Of a DNA stretch of 41,527 nt, positions 15,758 through 23,889 are shown piece after piece; the first letter of the stretch is position 1, and each line of letters starts with the position of its first letter. This DNA comes from Aquella sp964545465 (GTDB lineage: Bacteria; Pseudomonadota; Gammaproteobacteria; Burkholderiales; UBA11063). The notes below the pieces were generated by a model. That model was not told the origin of the DNA, searched no databases, and was given only the letters and a program-made list of their open reading frames with translations. Position numbers and translations under genes: made by a program. Location of the stretch: the NCBI GenBank assembly GCA_964545465.1, contig CAZJFO010000009.1, forward strand, positions 1 through 41,527. Reading direction: 5' to 3'.

Positions 15758-15774
15758 CAACAACCCCGTAAGTT
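15736..15774. terminator. Perfect 16-bp stem between convergent prmC and typA
   Basis: The arm at 15736-15751 (AACTTACGGGGTTGTT) pairs perfectly with 15759-15774 around the seven-base loop AGTTAAC. The left arm contains the last prmC codons and the right arm touches the typA stop codon. On the plus strand it is followed by TTTATTTG. On the minus strand no T run follows. It most likely ends the dnaQ-prmC operon and may protect the typA mRNA 3' end. Confidence 0.75.
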
Positions 15775-17582
15775 TATTTGTTTTTGGCGCGTTTACGATC
15801 TGTTTCGTTAAGATGCCGTTTTCTAATTCTAAGCGTCTTAGGGGTTATTTCGACTAATTCATCATCATCAATAAACTCAATTGCACGTTCAAGTGTTAAG
15901 ATAACAGGTGTGGTCAAACGAACTGCCTCATCAGTACCAGAGGCTCTGACGTTGGTTAGCTGTTTACCTTTGATTGGGTTTACCACTAAGTCATTGTCAC
16001 GGCTATGAATACCGATAATCATTCCTTCGTAAAGTTTATCGCCAGGAGATACAAACATACGCCCGCGATCTTCAAGTTTCCAAAGTGCATAAGCAACAGC
16101 ATCACCTTGCTCTTGAGAGATAAGTACGCCATTACGACGCCCAGGTATATCAGCCTTAACTGGGCCATAGTCATCAAATAGATGTGCCATTAAACCGCTA
16201 CCGCGAGTAAGAGTTAAAAACTCTCCTTGGAAGCCAATAAGTCCACGAGCAGGAATGCGATATTCCAACCGACTACGTCCATTGCTGTCTGATGTCATAT
16301 CAACTAACTCACCACGGCGGCGACCTAGCTCTTCCATCACTGAACCTTGATGCTCTTCTTCGATATCTACAGTTAGTAGCTCATAAGGCTCAGATTTTTC
16401 ACCATTAATCATCTTCATAACTACGTGGGGTTTAGCTACAGCTAGTTCAAAACCCTCGCGACGCATATTTTCAATTAGAATCGTAAGATGTAACTCACCA
16501 CGACCTGACACAAGGAATGCATCAGCACTGTCAGTGTCTTCAACCTTAAGAGCAACATTTGTCAAGAGTTCTTTATTTAGACGGTCACGAATCTGACGGC
16601 TAGTTATAAATTTACCCTCAGTTCCTGCTAATGGTGAAGTATTTACTTGGAATGTCATACTTAGAGTTGGTTCGTCAATTTTTAGCATTGGTAATGGTTC
16701 TGGATTATTAACATCACAAATTGTTTCACCAATACCGATATTTTCAATACCATTGATAAGTACGATATCACCGGCAACTGCTTCGTTAACATTAGCACGC
16801 TCTAAACCTTCAAATACTTGTACTTGATTGATTTTAGCTGTTTTGCGTTCACCGTCTATGCCTGTTGCAACAATTACTTGAGAATTTGGTCGAATACGTC
16901 CTTGACGAATACGCCCAATCCCAATTCTACCGACAAAACTAGAGTAATCGAGTGCAGAAATCTGTAATTGTAAAGAGGCATCAGCATTATCTTCAGGGCC
17001 AACAACGTGTTCTAATACTGTATCAAATAAAGCTTCCATATTATCAGTGATATTGTTTTGATCCATTGTAGCAAAGCCGTTTAGTGCTGAAGCAAACACT
17101 ACTGGAAAATCTAACTGTTCTTCGGTTGCACCTAGCTTGTCAAATAAGTCAAAAGTTTTATCAATTACCCAGTCACATCTTGAACCAGGGCGGTCAATTT
17201 TATTGATAACTACAATTGGTTTTAAACCAAGAGCAAGAGCTTTTTTGGTTACAAAACGAGTTTGGGGCATAGGACCTTCAACTGCATCAACTAATAGCAA
17301 TACACCATCAACCATTCCTAACACCCGCTCAACTTCACCACCGAAATCGGCGTGTCCTGGGGTATCTACTATGTTAATACGTGTACCTTTATAATTTAGT
17401 GAAACATTTTTAGCTAAAATTGTAATTCCACGCTCTTTTTCAAGGTCATTACTATCCATAACACGTTCAACAACTTGTTGATGGGCTGAGAATGTCCCAG
17501 CAGCTTGTAATAGTTTATCTACTAGTGTGGTTTTTCCATGATCGACGTGGGCGATAATTGCGATATTACGTAAGTTTCTCAT
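15774..17582 (-). CDS. typA: Translational GTPase TypA/BipA
   Basis: This 602-residue ribosome-binding GTPase is needed for 50S assembly and stress or cold growth in other proteobacteria. G1 is AHVDHGKTT, G2 region RGITI, G3 DTPGHADFGGEV, G4 NKIDRPG, and switch residues are intact. EF-G-like domains II, III and V follow (GRIGIGRIRQGRI, SGRGELHLTILIENMRREG), then the unique C-terminal domain (VVNPIKGKQLTNVRASGTDEAV). Length is exactly that of the family. It is divergent from cas9 and convergent with prmC. Confidence 0.95.
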   Translation of the reverse strand: MRNLRNIAIIAHVDHGKTTLVDKLLQAAGTFSAHQQVVERVMDSNDLEKERGITILAKNVSLNYKGTRINIVDTPGHADFGGEVERVLGMVDGVLLLVDAVEGPMPQTRFVTKKALALGLKPIVVINKIDRPGSRCDWVIDKTFDLFDKLGATEEQLDFPVVFASALNGFATMDQNNITDNMEALFDTVLEHVVGPEDNADASLQLQISALDYSSFVGRIGIGRIRQGRIRPNSQVIVATGIDGERKTAKINQVQVFEGLERANVNEAVAGDIVLINGIENIGIGETICDVNNPEPLPMLKIDEPTLSMTFQVNTSPLAGTEGKFITSRQIRDRLNKELLTNVALKVEDTDSADAFLVSGRGELHLTILIENMRREGFELAVAKPHVVMKMINGEKSEPYELLTVDIEEEHQGSVMEELGRRRGELVDMTSDSNGRSRLEYRIPARGLIGFQGEFLTLTRGSGLMAHLFDDYGPVKADIPGRRNGVLISQEQGDAVAYALWKLEDRGRMFVSPGDKLYEGMIIGIHSRDNDLVVNPIKGKQLTNVRASGTDEAVRLTTPVILTLERAIEFIDDDELVEITPKTLRIRKRHLNETDRKRAKNK

Positions 17583-17656
17583 TAATTCAAGTCTTTCTAT
17601 TTCTTATGTGCTGATTGAGGTTTTTATACGACTACATTTATTCTATGTAACGTGTG

Positions 17657-17665
17657 ATTATACCA
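17657..17665 (-). promoter_or_regulatory. Extended -10 promoter of typA
   Basis: On the minus strand the sequence is TGGTATAAT, identical to the last nine bases of the CRISPR repeat in its transcribed orientation. It would start a leader of about 68 bases before the typA ATG. No consensus -35 is present, as is usual for extended -10 promoters. Confidence 0.55.
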
Positions 17666-17786
17666 TACTTATTGATAAAGTATTAAATGTACCCAACTGG
17701 AATTTGCGTACTTCACTTTACAAATTAGGTAATGATATTGAAAATATTATAATTTACCTGCTTAATTAGTTGTAAAATACCTGCAT

Positions 17787-17792
17787 TATAAT
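17787..17792 (+). promoter_or_regulatory. Probable -10 box of the cas9-cas1-cas2 operon
   Basis: TATAAT at 17787-17792 lies 20 bases before the cas9 ATG, with TTAATT (17762-17767) 19 bases upstream as a weak -35 candidate. The short leader leaves little space for a ribosome binding site; GGTGGT at 17803-17808 is the only purine-rich stretch. Confidence 0.35.
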
Positions 17793-17811
17793 TGTTTATA
17801 AATGGTGGTAT

Positions 17812-20800
17812 ATGAAATATGTTTTAGGTTTGGATCTTGGTATTACGTCAATTGGATGGGCTGTATACAATTGTGAATTAAATAATATACATGAATGTGG
17901 TGTTCGTTTATTTGACGCCGCAGAAAATCCAAAAGATAAATCTTCATTAGCTGAACCTAGGCGTATAGCTAGAGGGCAAAGAAGAAGAATAAGACGACGT
18001 GCTTATCGTATGGAAAAAATAAAACAACTTTTAATTCAAACTAAAATTATTTCTGAGGTGGAGTTGGAGAATTTATTTATTCGACAAGGCATAAACACTT
18101 TGCAAAATAAAATTAGGTTATATGATGTTTATGATTTACGATATAGAGCATTAGAACATAGATTATCTAATCTTGAATTAGCTCAAGTTTTAATTCATTT
18201 AGCCAAACATCGTGGGTTTAAATCCAATCGTAAAAATGACAAGTCAGTTGCAGGTAAAATTAATGATAGTTTACAAAAAAATAGTGAATTACTTGGTAAT
18301 GGTAAATATAGATCAGTTGGGCATATGCTGTCTGAAGATGAAAAATTTGCATTAAAAAAACGAAATGGTAATAATGATTATCAAGCAATGATAAAGCGTG
18401 AAGATATAGAAAAAGAGGCTAAATTAATTTTAGATGTTCAAGCAAATCAGGGGAACACATTGGTTACACCGGGGTTTATTGAACGATATATTACAATGTT
18501 TAATTGGCAAAAAACTTTTGATTGGGGTGGTCGTATTCGTGAGATGGTAGGTGCTTGTCAATTTGAGCGTGAAGAGAAACGTGCTGCTAAAGCGTGTTTT
18601 AGTAGTGAAAAATTTATTGCATTTTCTAAGTTAAACAATATTAAGTATACAATGGACTCAATTGAATATAGTTTGTCAACTAATGAAACTCTAGCGATAT
18701 TTAATTTAGCTGTAAATAAAAAATCTGGATTGACTTTTGCGGATATTCGTTTTGAACTTGGTATATCTGATAATGCAAAATTTAATTTTGTTAAGTATGA
18801 TATAAAGGGTGATTTTTTAGAAATTGAAAAAAAAGAGAAGATTAAAGAACTTGAATTAAAATCATATCATTTGATTAAAAAATCTATAGTTAGCCAAGTC
18901 GGTAAAACTACATTTGATAATTTAATACAAAATATCAAACTTTATGATGATATTGCCACTGAGTTAACATATAATAAGACAGATGAATCAATTAGAGAGT
19001 CATTGTGGGGTGTTTTTGAAGGTAGTGTTGAGTACTCAAATATTTTTAGTAAGCAGGAACAATCCTTAATTATTGATGCATTGATTAATGATGGAATTGG
19101 ATTTGATAAAAATATCAGTTTATCTTTAAAGGCGTTGTATAAAATAATTCCATATCTAGAGGATGGTAATCGTTATGATGAGGCTTCTAAATTAGCGGGA
19201 TATCACCATAGTCAGAAAAATAATCAGCTTTATCAAAAACTTCCATCCATACAGTCTTTGGGGCTGGATCAGGAATTAACTAATCCCGTAGTAATTAGAG
19301 CTGTTAGTCAGCTAAGAAAAGTTATTAACGCAATAATTGATAAATATGGTTCGCCATACCAAATTAATATAGAAATGGCACGTGATATCGGTAAAAGTAT
19401 AGAACAAAGAAATGAAATTAGTAAGCGTCAAAAAGATAACCGAGATAACTCAGACAGGTTGCGTCTACTATTTAAAGAGTATTTTAATCGAGACCCTATG
19501 AAAGATGAATTACTTAAGTATCGTTTGTGGAAGCAACAAGATGGTAAATGTGTTTATAGTGGAGATATTATTAACCTATCTAGTATTCTTCATGGCGAAA
19601 ATGCTACACAGGTTGATCATATTTTACCATTTTCAAGAAGTTTTGATGATAGTCTAAATAACAAAGTTCTTTGTTTAACAGCCGAAAATCAGCGAAAAGC
19701 TAATCAAATTCCTTTTGAATATTTTGGACAGAACCAAGAGAAATGGCATTGGTTTGAAGAGCATTGTGACTCACTCCATAAGCATGGTAGGCAGTCAGGA
19801 TTTAGTGATAAGAAGCACCAAAACCTCAAGCTAAAAACATTTAATCAAGAAGGTTTTATCGATCGCAATTTGAATGATACACGTTATATTTCAAGATTTT
19901 GTTTAAATTATCTTAAAGATTATTTATTATTCGCTGATAAAACCAATAAAAAACCAGTAAGAACACTGACAGGTCAGGCAACTGCATTTATTCGTAACCA
20001 TTGGGGATTAGTTAAAAAGCGTGAAGAAAGTGATTTGCATCACGCACAAGATGCCTGTGTGATTGCAGCCTTTACAACAAATATGGAGCAAAAAATTATG
20101 CAATTTATGCGAGCAAAGGATTATGGTAGACAACAAAATGCTACCTACACTGATCCTGAAAGTGGTGAAGTTTTTGATCGATTCCCTATGCCTAATTTAA
20201 ACTTTAGAGATGAGGTTAAACAGAGATTAAAAGAGGTATTTGTATCAAGAATGCCAAAACGTGGCATTTCTGGTAGTGTGCATAAAGAAACCATAAGATC
20301 CTTGAAATATGTAGATAAGCCAGTTTCTAACTACAATGCTGGAAAGCCATTTTCAACAATTAACTCAAGCCTTATTGATAGTGGAATTAAGATTGATAAG
20401 AATGATGAAATTCCTACTTTATGTCCAACATATAAACAGCATAATCCTAGAATTTATAATTTGCTCAAACAAAGATTAGAAGAGCATGGTAACGATTGTA
20501 AAAAAGCTTTTGCTACTCCTATATTTGCACCCAAAAAAGATGGTACTTCAAGTGAAGTGCAGATAAAGTCAGTTAAGGTTATTCAACCACAAAATACAGG
20601 AGTTAGAGTTAATAAAGGAATTGCTGATAACGGCGGTATGGTTAGAATTGATATCTTTACAAAAGAGGGGAAAAATTATATTGTTCCTATATATCAAGCT
20701 GATGTAGTTAAGGATAAGTTGCCTGATAGGGCAATTCTTGCTAGTAAGCAAGAGTCAGAGTGGGAGCGGATTGATGATAGTTATAAGTTTAGATTTAGTT

Positions 20801-21039
20801 TATTTGCCAAGGATTTGGTGAAGATAGTTACTAAAAAAGCGGCTTATTTTGGCTATTATAGTGGCTGTCATCGAGCTAATGGTGCGTTATCTATTTTGTT
20901 ACATGATGGCTCTAATGAAATAAGTGGAATTGGTATAAAGCTTAATACTGTTTTAGAGAAATATCAGGTGGATGTTTTGGGTAATTACAGTCAAGTAAAA
21001 CAAGAAACTAGGTTAGGGTTTAATAAAAAATCATTGTAG
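17812..21039 (+). CDS. cas9: CRISPR-associated endonuclease Cas9, type II-C
   Basis: This 1075-residue RNA-guided DNA endonuclease is the size of Neisseria meningitidis Cas9 (1082). Visible in order: RuvC-I LGLDLGITSIGWAV (Asp8), an arginine-rich bridge helix around residues 47-73 (RGQRRRIRRRAYRM), the recognition lobe, and RuvC-II IEMARD (Glu521). The HNH domain follows with VDHILPFSRSFDDSLNNKVL (His603) and AENQ (Asn626), then RuvC-III HHAQDACVIAA (His744, Asp747) and a C-terminal PAM-interacting region. Every catalytic residue is present, so the enzyme should cut both strands. The short REC lobe and lack of cas4/csn2 place it in II-C. It heads cas9-cas1-cas2; cas1 starts 12 bases downstream. 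Confidence 0.97.
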   Translation: MKYVLGLDLGITSIGWAVYNCELNNIHECGVRLFDAAENPKDKSSLAEPRRIARGQRRRIRRRAYRMEKIKQLLIQTKIISEVELENLFIRQGINTLQNKIRLYDVYDLRYRALEHRLSNLELAQVLIHLAKHRGFKSNRKNDKSVAGKINDSLQKNSELLGNGKYRSVGHMLSEDEKFALKKRNGNNDYQAMIKREDIEKEAKLILDVQANQGNTLVTPGFIERYITMFNWQKTFDWGGRIREMVGACQFEREEKRAAKACFSSEKFIAFSKLNNIKYTMDSIEYSLSTNETLAIFNLAVNKKSGLTFADIRFELGISDNAKFNFVKYDIKGDFLEIEKKEKIKELELKSYHLIKKSIVSQVGKTTFDNLIQNIKLYDDIATELTYNKTDESIRESLWGVFEGSVEYSNIFSKQEQSLIIDALINDGIGFDKNISLSLKALYKIIPYLEDGNRYDEASKLAGYHHSQKNNQLYQKLPSIQSLGLDQELTNPVVIRAVSQLRKVINAIIDKYGSPYQINIEMARDIGKSIEQRNEISKRQKDNRDNSDRLRLLFKEYFNRDPMKDELLKYRLWKQQDGKCVYSGDIINLSSILHGENATQVDHILPFSRSFDDSLNNKVLCLTAENQRKANQIPFEYFGQNQEKWHWFEEHCDSLHKHGRQSGFSDKKHQNLKLKTFNQEGFIDRNLNDTRYISRFCLNYLKDYLLFADKTNKKPVRTLTGQATAFIRNHWGLVKKREESDLHHAQDACVIAAFTTNMEQKIMQFMRAKDYGRQQNATYTDPESGEVFDRFPMPNLNFRDEVKQRLKEVFVSRMPKRGISGSVHKETIRSLKYVDKPVSNYNAGKPFSTINSSLIDSGIKIDKNDEIPTLCPTYKQHNPRIYNLLKQRLEEHGNDCKKAFATPIFAPKKDGTSSEVQIKSVKVIQPQNTGVRVNKGIADNGGMVRIDIFTKEGKNYIVPIYQADVVKDKLPDRAILASKQESEWERIDDSYKFRFSLFAKDLVKIVTKKAAYFGYYSGCHRANGALSILLHDGSNEISGIGIKLNTVLEKYQVDVLGNYSQVKQETRLGFNKKSL

Positions 21040-21051
21040 GTAATATAATTT

Positions 21052-21999
21052 ATGAGCTACAGAACAGTTGTTATTTCTAATCCAAGTTATTTACAAATAA
21101 GTAAATTGCAGTTACACATTACACAGGGCGATGATGCCTACACTGTTCCACTTGAAGATATTGCTTGTATAGTACTTAATCATTATCAAATTAGTTTATC
21201 AGCTAACTTGTTATCTGGATGTGCAACAAATAATATAGTATTAATATCTTGTGATGAGAAGCATTTGCCAGATGGAATATTTCACAGTTATTTACCACAT
21301 TCACGACAAAATTTAGTATTACAAAAACAAATTAATTTAAGCCAAGCTTTTAAAAAACGTGTTTGGCAGGCTATTATAAAGCAGAAGATTGTCAATCAAG
21401 CAGTTGTTTTAGAAAAAATAAACTCCAGTGTCAATGATATTAGTAATAAGTTACTTAATTTAGCATCTAAGATTAGTTCAGGAGATAAAGAAAATAGAGA
21501 AGCACAAGCAAGTAGAATCTATTTCCCTGCTTTGTTTGGGAGTGAGTTTACTAGACTAGATAAATTCAAATACTCAGATGATGCTATTATTCAAAATATT
21601 AATTCATTATTAAATTATGCATATACAATAATTCGTAGTATTATCATTAGAACTATAGTTGGATATGGATTGCTACCAACATTGGGTATCTGTCATGATA
21701 ATCAAATGAATGCCTTTAATTTGGCTGATGATTTTATTGAACCATTTAGGGCGTTTGTGGATTGGTATGTTTGGAGTATGATTTTTGAAAACATAGATAT
21801 CAATTTAAATAAAGCTAATAAGTTTAAACTTATTGACTGTATTAATTTTATTATAGTTATTGATGGGAAAAATACTACAGTTATAAACGCTATAGATGTA
21901 ATGTTAAAGAGTTTTATTACTTGTATTAATACCAATAGTTATGAAGCACTGCTATTACCTAGTTTGCCCATTAAATTAGAACGCAGTAATATTAATTAG
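21052..21999 (+). CDS. cas1: CRISPR-associated endonuclease Cas1
   Basis: This 315-residue integrase subunit of the Cas1-Cas2 complex captures new spacers. An N-terminal beta-domain (SYRTVVISNPSYLQISKLQL, PLEDIACIVLNH) precedes the helical catalytic domain. The metal-binding residues are there: Glu150 in NREAQASRIYFPALFG, His215 in LGICHDNQMNAFNLADDFIEPFR, and the acidic pair Asp227/Glu230. Length is normal for type II. It lies 12 bases after cas9 and 9 bases before cas2, so the system should be able to acquire spacers. Confidence 0.95.
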   Translation: MSYRTVVISNPSYLQISKLQLHITQGDDAYTVPLEDIACIVLNHYQISLSANLLSGCATNNIVLISCDEKHLPDGIFHSYLPHSRQNLVLQKQINLSQAFKKRVWQAIIKQKIVNQAVVLEKINSSVNDISNKLLNLASKISSGDKENREAQASRIYFPALFGSEFTRLDKFKYSDDAIIQNINSLLNYAYTIIRSIIIRTIVGYGLLPTLGICHDNQMNAFNLADDFIEPFRAFVDWYVWSMIFENIDINLNKANKFKLIDCINFIIVIDGKNTTVINAIDVMLKSFITCINTNSYEALLLPSLPIKLERSNIN

Positions 22000-22008
22000 C
22001 CAAAAATA

Positions 22009-22341
22009 ATGTTTTCGAATATAAGATGGATGAGAATAATAGTATTTTATGATTTACCTGTTTCTACGCCTGATTTTCGTAGGAATTATCAATTATTTCA
22101 TAGCTTTATTGTTAAGGATGGTTATGATATGTTGCAGTATTCTGTATATTGTAGACTATGTAACGGGCATGATAGTGTAAATAAGTTTATAAAACGACTA
22201 AATGACAACGCACCACCATATGGTAATGTTAGGGTAATGAAAGTAACCGAAAAACAATACAGCGAAATGTATTTTTTAGTTGGTAAGCCAACAGTCCAAG
22301 AAAAAATAACTAAAAGCAATAAACAATTAATGCTTTTTTAG
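22009..22341 (+). CDS. cas2: CRISPR-associated protein Cas2
   Basis: This 110-residue ferredoxin-fold protein is the dimeric bridge of the Cas1-Cas2 integrase. It has MRIIVFYDLPV with the conserved Asp at the end of strand 1, LFHSFIVKDGYDMLQYSVYCRLC, and a C-terminal strand VRVMKVTEKQYSEMYFLVG. ATG 22009 is taken as start. ATG 22030, directly at MRIIVF, is an equally possible start because neither has a clear ribosome binding site. It is the last gene of the cas operon. The tracrRNA gene runs toward it from the other strand, ending within a few bases of the cas2 stop. Confidence 0.93.
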   Translation: MFSNIRWMRIIVFYDLPVSTPDFRRNYQLFHSFIVKDGYDMLQYSVYCRLCNGHDSVNKFIKRLNDNAPPYGNVRVMKVTEKQYSEMYFLVGKPTVQEKITKSNKQLMLF

Positions 22342-22344
22342 AAA

Positions 22345-22435
22345 GTAAATTGACAGTTAGAGATGTCAGCTCTACGACTTTTTTAAATCTTTCGATCGTC
22401 TTATTATAGCAAACTAGCAAGTTTAGTAATGGTAT
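22345..22435 (-). ncRNA. tracrRNA of the type II-C system
   Basis: On the minus strand, 22435-22404 is an anti-repeat. 21 bases (22435-22415) are exactly complementary to the crRNA repeat, then a 4x4 internal bulge, then GCTATAAT (22410-22403) pairs with the repeat's first eight bases, one pair being G-U. Directly after comes AATAAGACGATCGAAAGAT, close to the nexus of the N. meningitidis tracrRNA (AATAAGGCCGTCTGAAAAGAT, from memory). ACGA can pair with TCGT farther on. A terminal hairpin, TGACA/TGTCA (22368-22364 with 22355-22351), precedes ATTTACTTTC. Expected length is about 90 nt. Cas9 and RNase III would use it to process and load crRNA. Confidence 0.88.
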
Positions 22436-22441
22436 GGAGTT

Positions 22442-22470
22442 ATTGTAATAAAAAATAATATAAAAATCAA
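22442..22470 (-). promoter_or_regulatory. tracrRNA promoter
   Basis: On the minus strand TTGATT (22470-22465), exactly 17 bases, then TACAAT (22447-22442). This predicts a transcript starting near 22435, precisely at the first base of the anti-repeat, which supports both calls. Confidence 0.8.
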
Positions 22471-22548
22471 ATTTATTTTAATTTTTAACGGTTTTATTTT
22501 AACATAATCATATTTTTGCTTGATAAAACAGTTTGTTAAATTACATGT

Positions 22549-23046
22549 ATTATACCATTACTAAACTTGCTAACGAGCTATAACAAATATTAAAGCCATT
22601 GCTACAATGGCATTATTATACCATTACTAAACTTGCTAACGAGCTATAACAGATCCTGGTACTACATAATCAGTGATAAGATTATACCATTACTAAACTT
22701 GCTAACGAGCTATAACTACTGGAATAGTGTATAATAGAATAATAAAATTATACCATTACTAAACTTGCTAACGAGCTATAACCCTAAAGAGACCATACTC
22801 AACAATCTACAGATTATACCATTACTAAACTTGCTAACGAGCTATAACAGGGCTTCCTATCATTCCCGTGTTAGAGTTATTATACCATTACTAAACTTGC
22901 TAACGAGCTATAACTTTGCATTATCAACTTGTGCTTGAATATCAATTATACCATTACTAAACTTGCTAACGAGCTATAACACAAAGTCAGGTCAATTATA
23001 TCATTTTAGCATTATACCATTACTAAACTTGCTAACGAGCTATAAC
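22549..23046 (-). CRISPR. Type II-C CRISPR array, 8 repeats and 7 spacers
   Basis: Eight identical 36-base repeats start at 22549, 22615, 22681, 22747, 22813, 22879, 22945 and 23011, separated by seven spacers of exactly 30 bases. On the plus strand the repeat begins ATTATACCATTAC and ends AACGAGCTATAAC. The tracrRNA orientation shows that crRNA is read from the minus strand, where the repeat starts GTTATAGCTC, like the Neisseria GTTGTAGCTC, and ends ATGGTATAAT. That end is a perfect extended -10 element, so each repeat probably starts its own crRNA inside the following spacer. No repeat is degenerate, so the old end cannot be told from decay. The leader side should be 23047-23199. Confidence 0.97.
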
Positions 23047-23199
23047 TATTAGGTCTGATATTAAACCTATCAAGTAGTATGCGATTATCTACCATCTTCA
23101 AAAATTTAGAATTCAGCGAAATATTATTTACTATAGTATAATACTAGGCTAATGCATCTATAACTCACGTATATTAGAATGGAAATTAAAGTTTAGCAA
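23047..23199. other. CRISPR leader side / promoter region of the metal transporter
   Basis: This is AT-rich DNA between the outermost repeat and the ABC ATPase gene. It contains a 5-bp inverted repeat, TAGGT (23050-23054) and ACCTA (23065-23069), next to the repeat boundary. It also has a 13-base palindrome (TAGTAT-A-ATACTA, 23134-23146) covering a TATAAT box (23137-23142). No gene is seen. Confidence 0.45.
23134..23146 (+). promoter_or_regulatory. Palindrome over a -10 box, possible metal-repressor operator
   Basis: TAGTAT and ATACTA flank a central A, and the TATAAT within lies about 58 bases before the transporter ATG. Position and symmetry suit a repressor such as a Fur-family metal sensor. 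The identity of the regulator is a guess. Confidence 0.35.
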
Positions 23200-23889
23200 A
23201 TGATAGAGTGTAAAAATTTGGTACTTGGGTACCATGAATCACTGGTAGAGCCTTTTAGCCTTAAAGTCGCTGATAACAAATGGATGGGGATAATTGGTGA
23301 GAATGGAATAGGTAAGTCTACTTTTATGAAAACTATTCTTGGAGTCATCAAGCCAATATCTGGTAGTATCAATGTTTTTGACCAAAAAATTGGACAAGTT
23401 AATAATCTCATTTCCTATATACCTCAAGAACGTGAAATCAATCTAAGTGATCTAATGAGTGGCTTAACTCTAATTAAAAGTAGTTACCACGGAGCCGCGT
23501 TTGGATTGCCATTACTAAATCGTAAGCTTCATAATCGAGCTCTTGAGTTATTGGAGTTAGTAGGTGCTACCAAATATCAACAGCAACCATTTAATACCTT
23601 ATCAGGTGGTCAAAAAAAACGAATATTTCTAGCTCAAGCCTTGATTAATGATCCGCAATTATTACTTCTTGATGAGCCATTAGCTGATTTAGATCCTAGT
23701 GCTAAACAACATTTTATTGAGGCCCTAAAAGAGATTCATAATCATAAAAGTCTTGGGCTTTTAATAATATCGCATGATATGCACGAAATAGCTTCACATT
23801 TGGATGGATTTATTCATTTTAAAGATAAAATCGTACATTCATGTGTTGAATTACCTTGTGCAGCAAAGGATACCTATGTGGGGATATGA
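23200..23889 (+). CDS. Metal ABC transporter, ATP-binding protein (ZnuC/MntB-like)
   Basis: This 229-residue ATPase has Walker A GENGIGKS (residues about 33-40), Q-loop in YIPQERE, signature LSGGQKKR, Walker B LLLLDEPLADLD and H-loop ISHDMHE. It belongs to the family energising zinc/manganese uptake with ABC-3 permeases. The permease gene overlaps its 3' end by 14 bases. No substrate-binding protein gene is in the neighbourhood, so that component is encoded elsewhere. The metal cannot be read from the ATPase. Confidence 0.85.
   Translation: MIECKNLVLGYHESLVEPFSLKVADNKWMGIIGENGIGKSTFMKTILGVIKPISGSINVFDQKIGQVNNLISYIPQEREINLSDLMSGLTLIKSSYHGAAFGLPLLNRKLHNRALELLELVGATKYQQQPFNTLSGGQKKRIFLAQALINDPQLLLLDEPLADLDPSAKQHFIEALKEIHNHKSLGLLIISHDMHEIASHLDGFIHFKDKIVHSCVELPCAAKDTYVGI

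Noticed and set aside
22981..23010. Partial repeat inside the last spacer (ATTATATCATT)
   Set aside because: Only about 10 of 11 bases match in AT-rich sequence, and the spacer keeps the standard 30-base length, so chance is likely.
23011..23069. A ninth, degenerate CRISPR repeat beyond 23046
   Set aside because: The sequence after the last repeat shares no repeat segment, only a 5-bp inverted repeat.
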